From Campylobacteraceae bacterium (GTDB taxonomy: Bacteria; Campylobacterota; Campylobacteria; Campylobacterales; Sulfurovaceae): a DNA stretch of 5,764 nucleotides. Numbering within the stretch: the first letter of the stretch is position 1; every line of letters begins with the position of its first letter. The notes under the pieces were generated by a model. It worked only from the letters and a program-made list of their open reading frames with translations. It made no database searches and was not told where the DNA came from. Position numbers and translations under genes: made by a program. The stretch covers positions 1 to 5,764 of the forward strand of contig JALVQH010000129.1 in NCBI GenBank assembly GCA_027031505.1, read 5' to 3'. Below are positions 4,972 to 5,764 of this stretch, in pieces.

Positions 4972-5764
4972 TTAATTCTCAAGCGCTTCCCGCACCACCT
5001 CGTCAAATTTATCGATCTCCACGAGAAACGCATCGTGTCCGTAGTCGCTCTCCACCTCGGTGTAGGTGCAGGGCTGCCCGTTGCGCTTAAGCATCCGGGC
5101 GATGTGCTCCATTTCGCCCGGGAAGAAGAGGTAGTCCCCCGAGAAACTGATCAGATGTACCTTCGCTTTGATCCGCATGATCGCATCATGGAGCGAATCG
5201 TATCCACGGGAGAGATTAAACGTGTTGATCGCTTTGATGATGTAAAGGTAACTGAGGGGATCAAAGATGCGGGAAAAATTGGTCGTATTGTACTCGAGGT
5301 ACCGCTCCACCTCATAGCGACCGAAGAGCTCAAACAACCCGTCGGTTTCGACATAGTTGCGGCCAAATTTTGCATCCATTGATTCCGGAGAAAGATACGA
5401 AATATGCCCGGCGATCCGACCGATCGCCAGCCCTTCAAGCCCCGCTTCAATAAACGCATTCCGAGGATAGTTGCCTCCCTCAAAACGGGGATCGTTCCGG
5501 ATCGCTTCCATGGCAACTTTGTTGAAAGCGATGACCCATGGACGCGTCGCATAGGTCGCCGCCAGTGCGATAATCCGATCGGCAAAATTCGGATAGTCGA
5601 CCGCAAACTGCAACGCCTGCATCCCCCCCATCGATCCCCCGACGATCGCTTTGACATGGTGAATCCCCAGCGAACTCAGCAGCTGCTTCTGTGCCCGGAT
5701 CATATCTTTGATCGTCACTACGGGAAATTTCAGACGATACGGTTCCTCACTCGGATACGCATCG
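4972..5764 (-). CDS. metX: homoserine O-acetyltransferase, MetX family (partial, N-terminus off the window)
   Basis: MetX transfers an acyl group from acyl-CoA to the hydroxyl of homoserine, the first committed step to methionine in the cytoplasm. It is an alpha/beta hydrolase. The visible 264 residues start with DAYPSEEPYRLKFPVVTIKD. The codon at 5718 is an internal GTG valine, not a start. The nucleophile elbow is VGGSMGGMQALQFA, with the catalytic Ser encoded at 5634-5632. The rest of the triad is Asp in SFSGDYLFFPGEM and His in SDYGHDAFLVE, both present. GHISYLSPESMDAKFGR matches the family lid region. Full MetX is about 370 residues, so about 100 N-terminal residues are missing. Some MetX enzymes use succinyl-CoA, and the fragment does not settle that. 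The last residues (LEN, stop) come from repeat-like sequence. A 98-base gap separates it from xseB. Confidence 0.95.
   Translation of the reverse strand, partial: DAYPSEEPYRLKFPVVTIKDMIRAQKQLLSSLGIHHVKAIVGGSMGGMQALQFAVDYPNFADRIIALAATYATRPWVIAFNKVAMEAIRNDPRFEGGNYPRNAFIEAGLEGLAIGRIAGHISYLSPESMDAKFGRNYVETDGLFELFGRYEVERYLEYNTTNFSRIFDPLSYLYIIKAINTFNLSRGYDSLHDAIMRIKAKVHLISFSGDYLFFPGEMEHIARMLKRNGQPCTYTEVESDYGHDAFLVEIDKFDEVVREALEN

Noticed and set aside
5151..5657. Second minus-strand open frame of 168 codons inside metX
   Set aside because: It overlaps the MetX frame, which has the full catalytic signature, and is Ser/Arg-rich with no domain; it is a shadow frame.

Overview
The window looks like a chromosomal segment of a Campylobacterota (epsilonproteobacterial) genome, most likely from the Sulfurovum/Sulfurimonas side of the phylum. 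This rests on the style of the proteins (MetX, XseB, a ThiF-like protein, RidA, L21 and L27) and on compact head-to-tail packing. No rRNA or other firm taxonomic marker is present, so the assignment is an inference. All ten recognised genes lie on the minus strand. They are therefore transcribed from high to low coordinates, and there is no gene-free stretch over 300 bases.

In transcription order, the right end (5764 to 4972) holds the C-terminal two thirds of metX, a homoserine O-acyltransferase of methionine biosynthesis. A 98-base gap follows, made almost entirely of small repeats: three TAATTCC units, a GCTTTGCAAAGC palindrome and a 7-bp-stem inverted repeat. Next is a tight trio: xseB (exonuclease VII small subunit), a nitrilase-fold protein that starts inside the xseB stop codon, and a ThiF/E1-like protein 15 bases further on. 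Both of the last two look catalytically altered. The nitrilase-like protein lacks the family's Cys and Lys, and the ThiF-like protein lacks the Cys and the zinc-binding CxxC pairs of its relatives.

After a short gap with a possible promoter comes a second likely operon: a CPA-type cation/proton antiporter with an unusual Asp-Asn pair, a small lipoprotein carrying an EF-hand-like loop, the enamine/imine deaminase RidA, and an exported protein of unknown function. Gaps in this group are 9 to 23 bases.

A near-perfect -10 box (TATAAT) then precedes rplU (L21), followed 9 bases later by rpmA (L27), which runs off the left edge of the window. This is the standard ribosomal-protein pair, normally followed by obg.

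No tRNA, rRNA, CRISPR array, transposase or phage gene was seen. The points that most merit a second look are the adjacent pair of proteins without nucleophile cysteines, the antiporter's active-site pair, the lipoprotein's metal-binding-like loop, and the repeat mosaic behind metX.
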